5,878 nt of DNA from Verrucomicrobiales bacterium (lineage in GTDB: Bacteria; Verrucomicrobiota; Verrucomicrobiia; Verrucomicrobiales; SKLO01): NCBI GenBank assembly GCA_007123195.1, contig SKLO01000535.1, positions 1 to 5,878 on the forward strand, read 5' to 3'. This document shows positions 5,802 to 5,878 of the stretch, piece after piece; within the stretch, counting starts at the first letter, position 1, and each line of letters opens with the position of its first letter. The notes below the pieces were generated by a model. It saw only the letters and a program-made list of their open reading frames with translations, searched no databases and had not been told where the DNA came from. The position numbers and the translations under genes are program-made.

Positions 5802-5878
5802 TCTTTTTCAAATTCAAGGCGCGAAGAAGGAGTTGAGCGGGCTCAACGACTGATGAGCAACGCAGAAGTTGGAAAAGA
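5783..5878. repeat. Palindromic non-coding element (REP/MITE-like), cut by right edge
   Basis: This stretch is noticeably more AT-rich than the rest of the window and carries nested symmetry. The outer arms are TCTTTTTCAAATTC (5802-5815) and GAAGTTGGAAAAGA (5865-5878), which pair at 12 of 14 positions. In the middle, GTTGAGC (5832-5838) and GCTCAAC (5841-5847) form a perfect 7-bp inverted repeat. No coding frame of interest crosses it. The layout, about 77 bp between matching ends with a central hairpin, resembles a small dispersed palindromic repeat or a non-autonomous mobile element. The right arm touches the window end, so terminal bases and any target-site duplication cannot be seen. It resembles intergenic repeats I recall from several bacteria, but no copy number can be given. 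Confidence 0.5.

Noticed and set aside
5802..5878. Integron attC site or tRNA-like structure
   Set aside because: The ends lack the attC core GTTRRRY and its complement, and no cloverleaf or T-loop consensus is present. A generic palindromic repeat fits better.

Overview
The window is high-GC bacterial chromosome, densely coded, with no rRNA, tRNA, CRISPR array or transposase that I can see. The gene set fits a Verrucomicrobiota-like (PVC group) bacterium: a GntR-type regulator with an LPGER wing, a secreted DUF1573 protein beside a membrane-anchored rhodanese, a membrane-spanning Ser/Thr kinase, and an intergenic hairpin of a type I associate with that group. This assignment is an inference from recalled family distributions. 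No search was run.

Left to right: bases 1-119 hold the start of a leftward GntR-family regulator, cut by the window edge and easy to miss because so little of it is present. A divergent intergenic region (120-281) follows, with weak repeats that could be operators. A rightward block comes next: an alkaline-phosphatase/NPP-superfamily protein resembling EboF (282-1706), a secreted DUF1573 protein (1728-2528), and a single-pass rhodanese (2528-3112) whose ATG overlaps the preceding stop. The convergent gap (3113-3215) contains a strong hairpin repeat. A leftward pair follows: a Ser/Thr protein kinase with a predicted extracytoplasmic OB-fold (4236-5753) and, 6 bases downstream of it, a type I mannose-6-phosphate isomerase (3216-4229). 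From about 5783 to the right edge lies a palindromic, non-coding element that the window truncates.

How the genes may work together (inference): the DUF1573 protein and the rhodanese are translationally coupled, both look extracytoplasmic, and both carry cysteine pairs, so a shared sulfur or thiol role is plausible. The kinase and ManA are probably co-transcribed, which suggests a link between an envelope signal and GDP-mannose or other sugar supply, but nothing in the sequence proves it. The phosphatase-like protein is the oddest member. Its fold signatures are clear, but most of the classical NPP metal ligands appear to be replaced.
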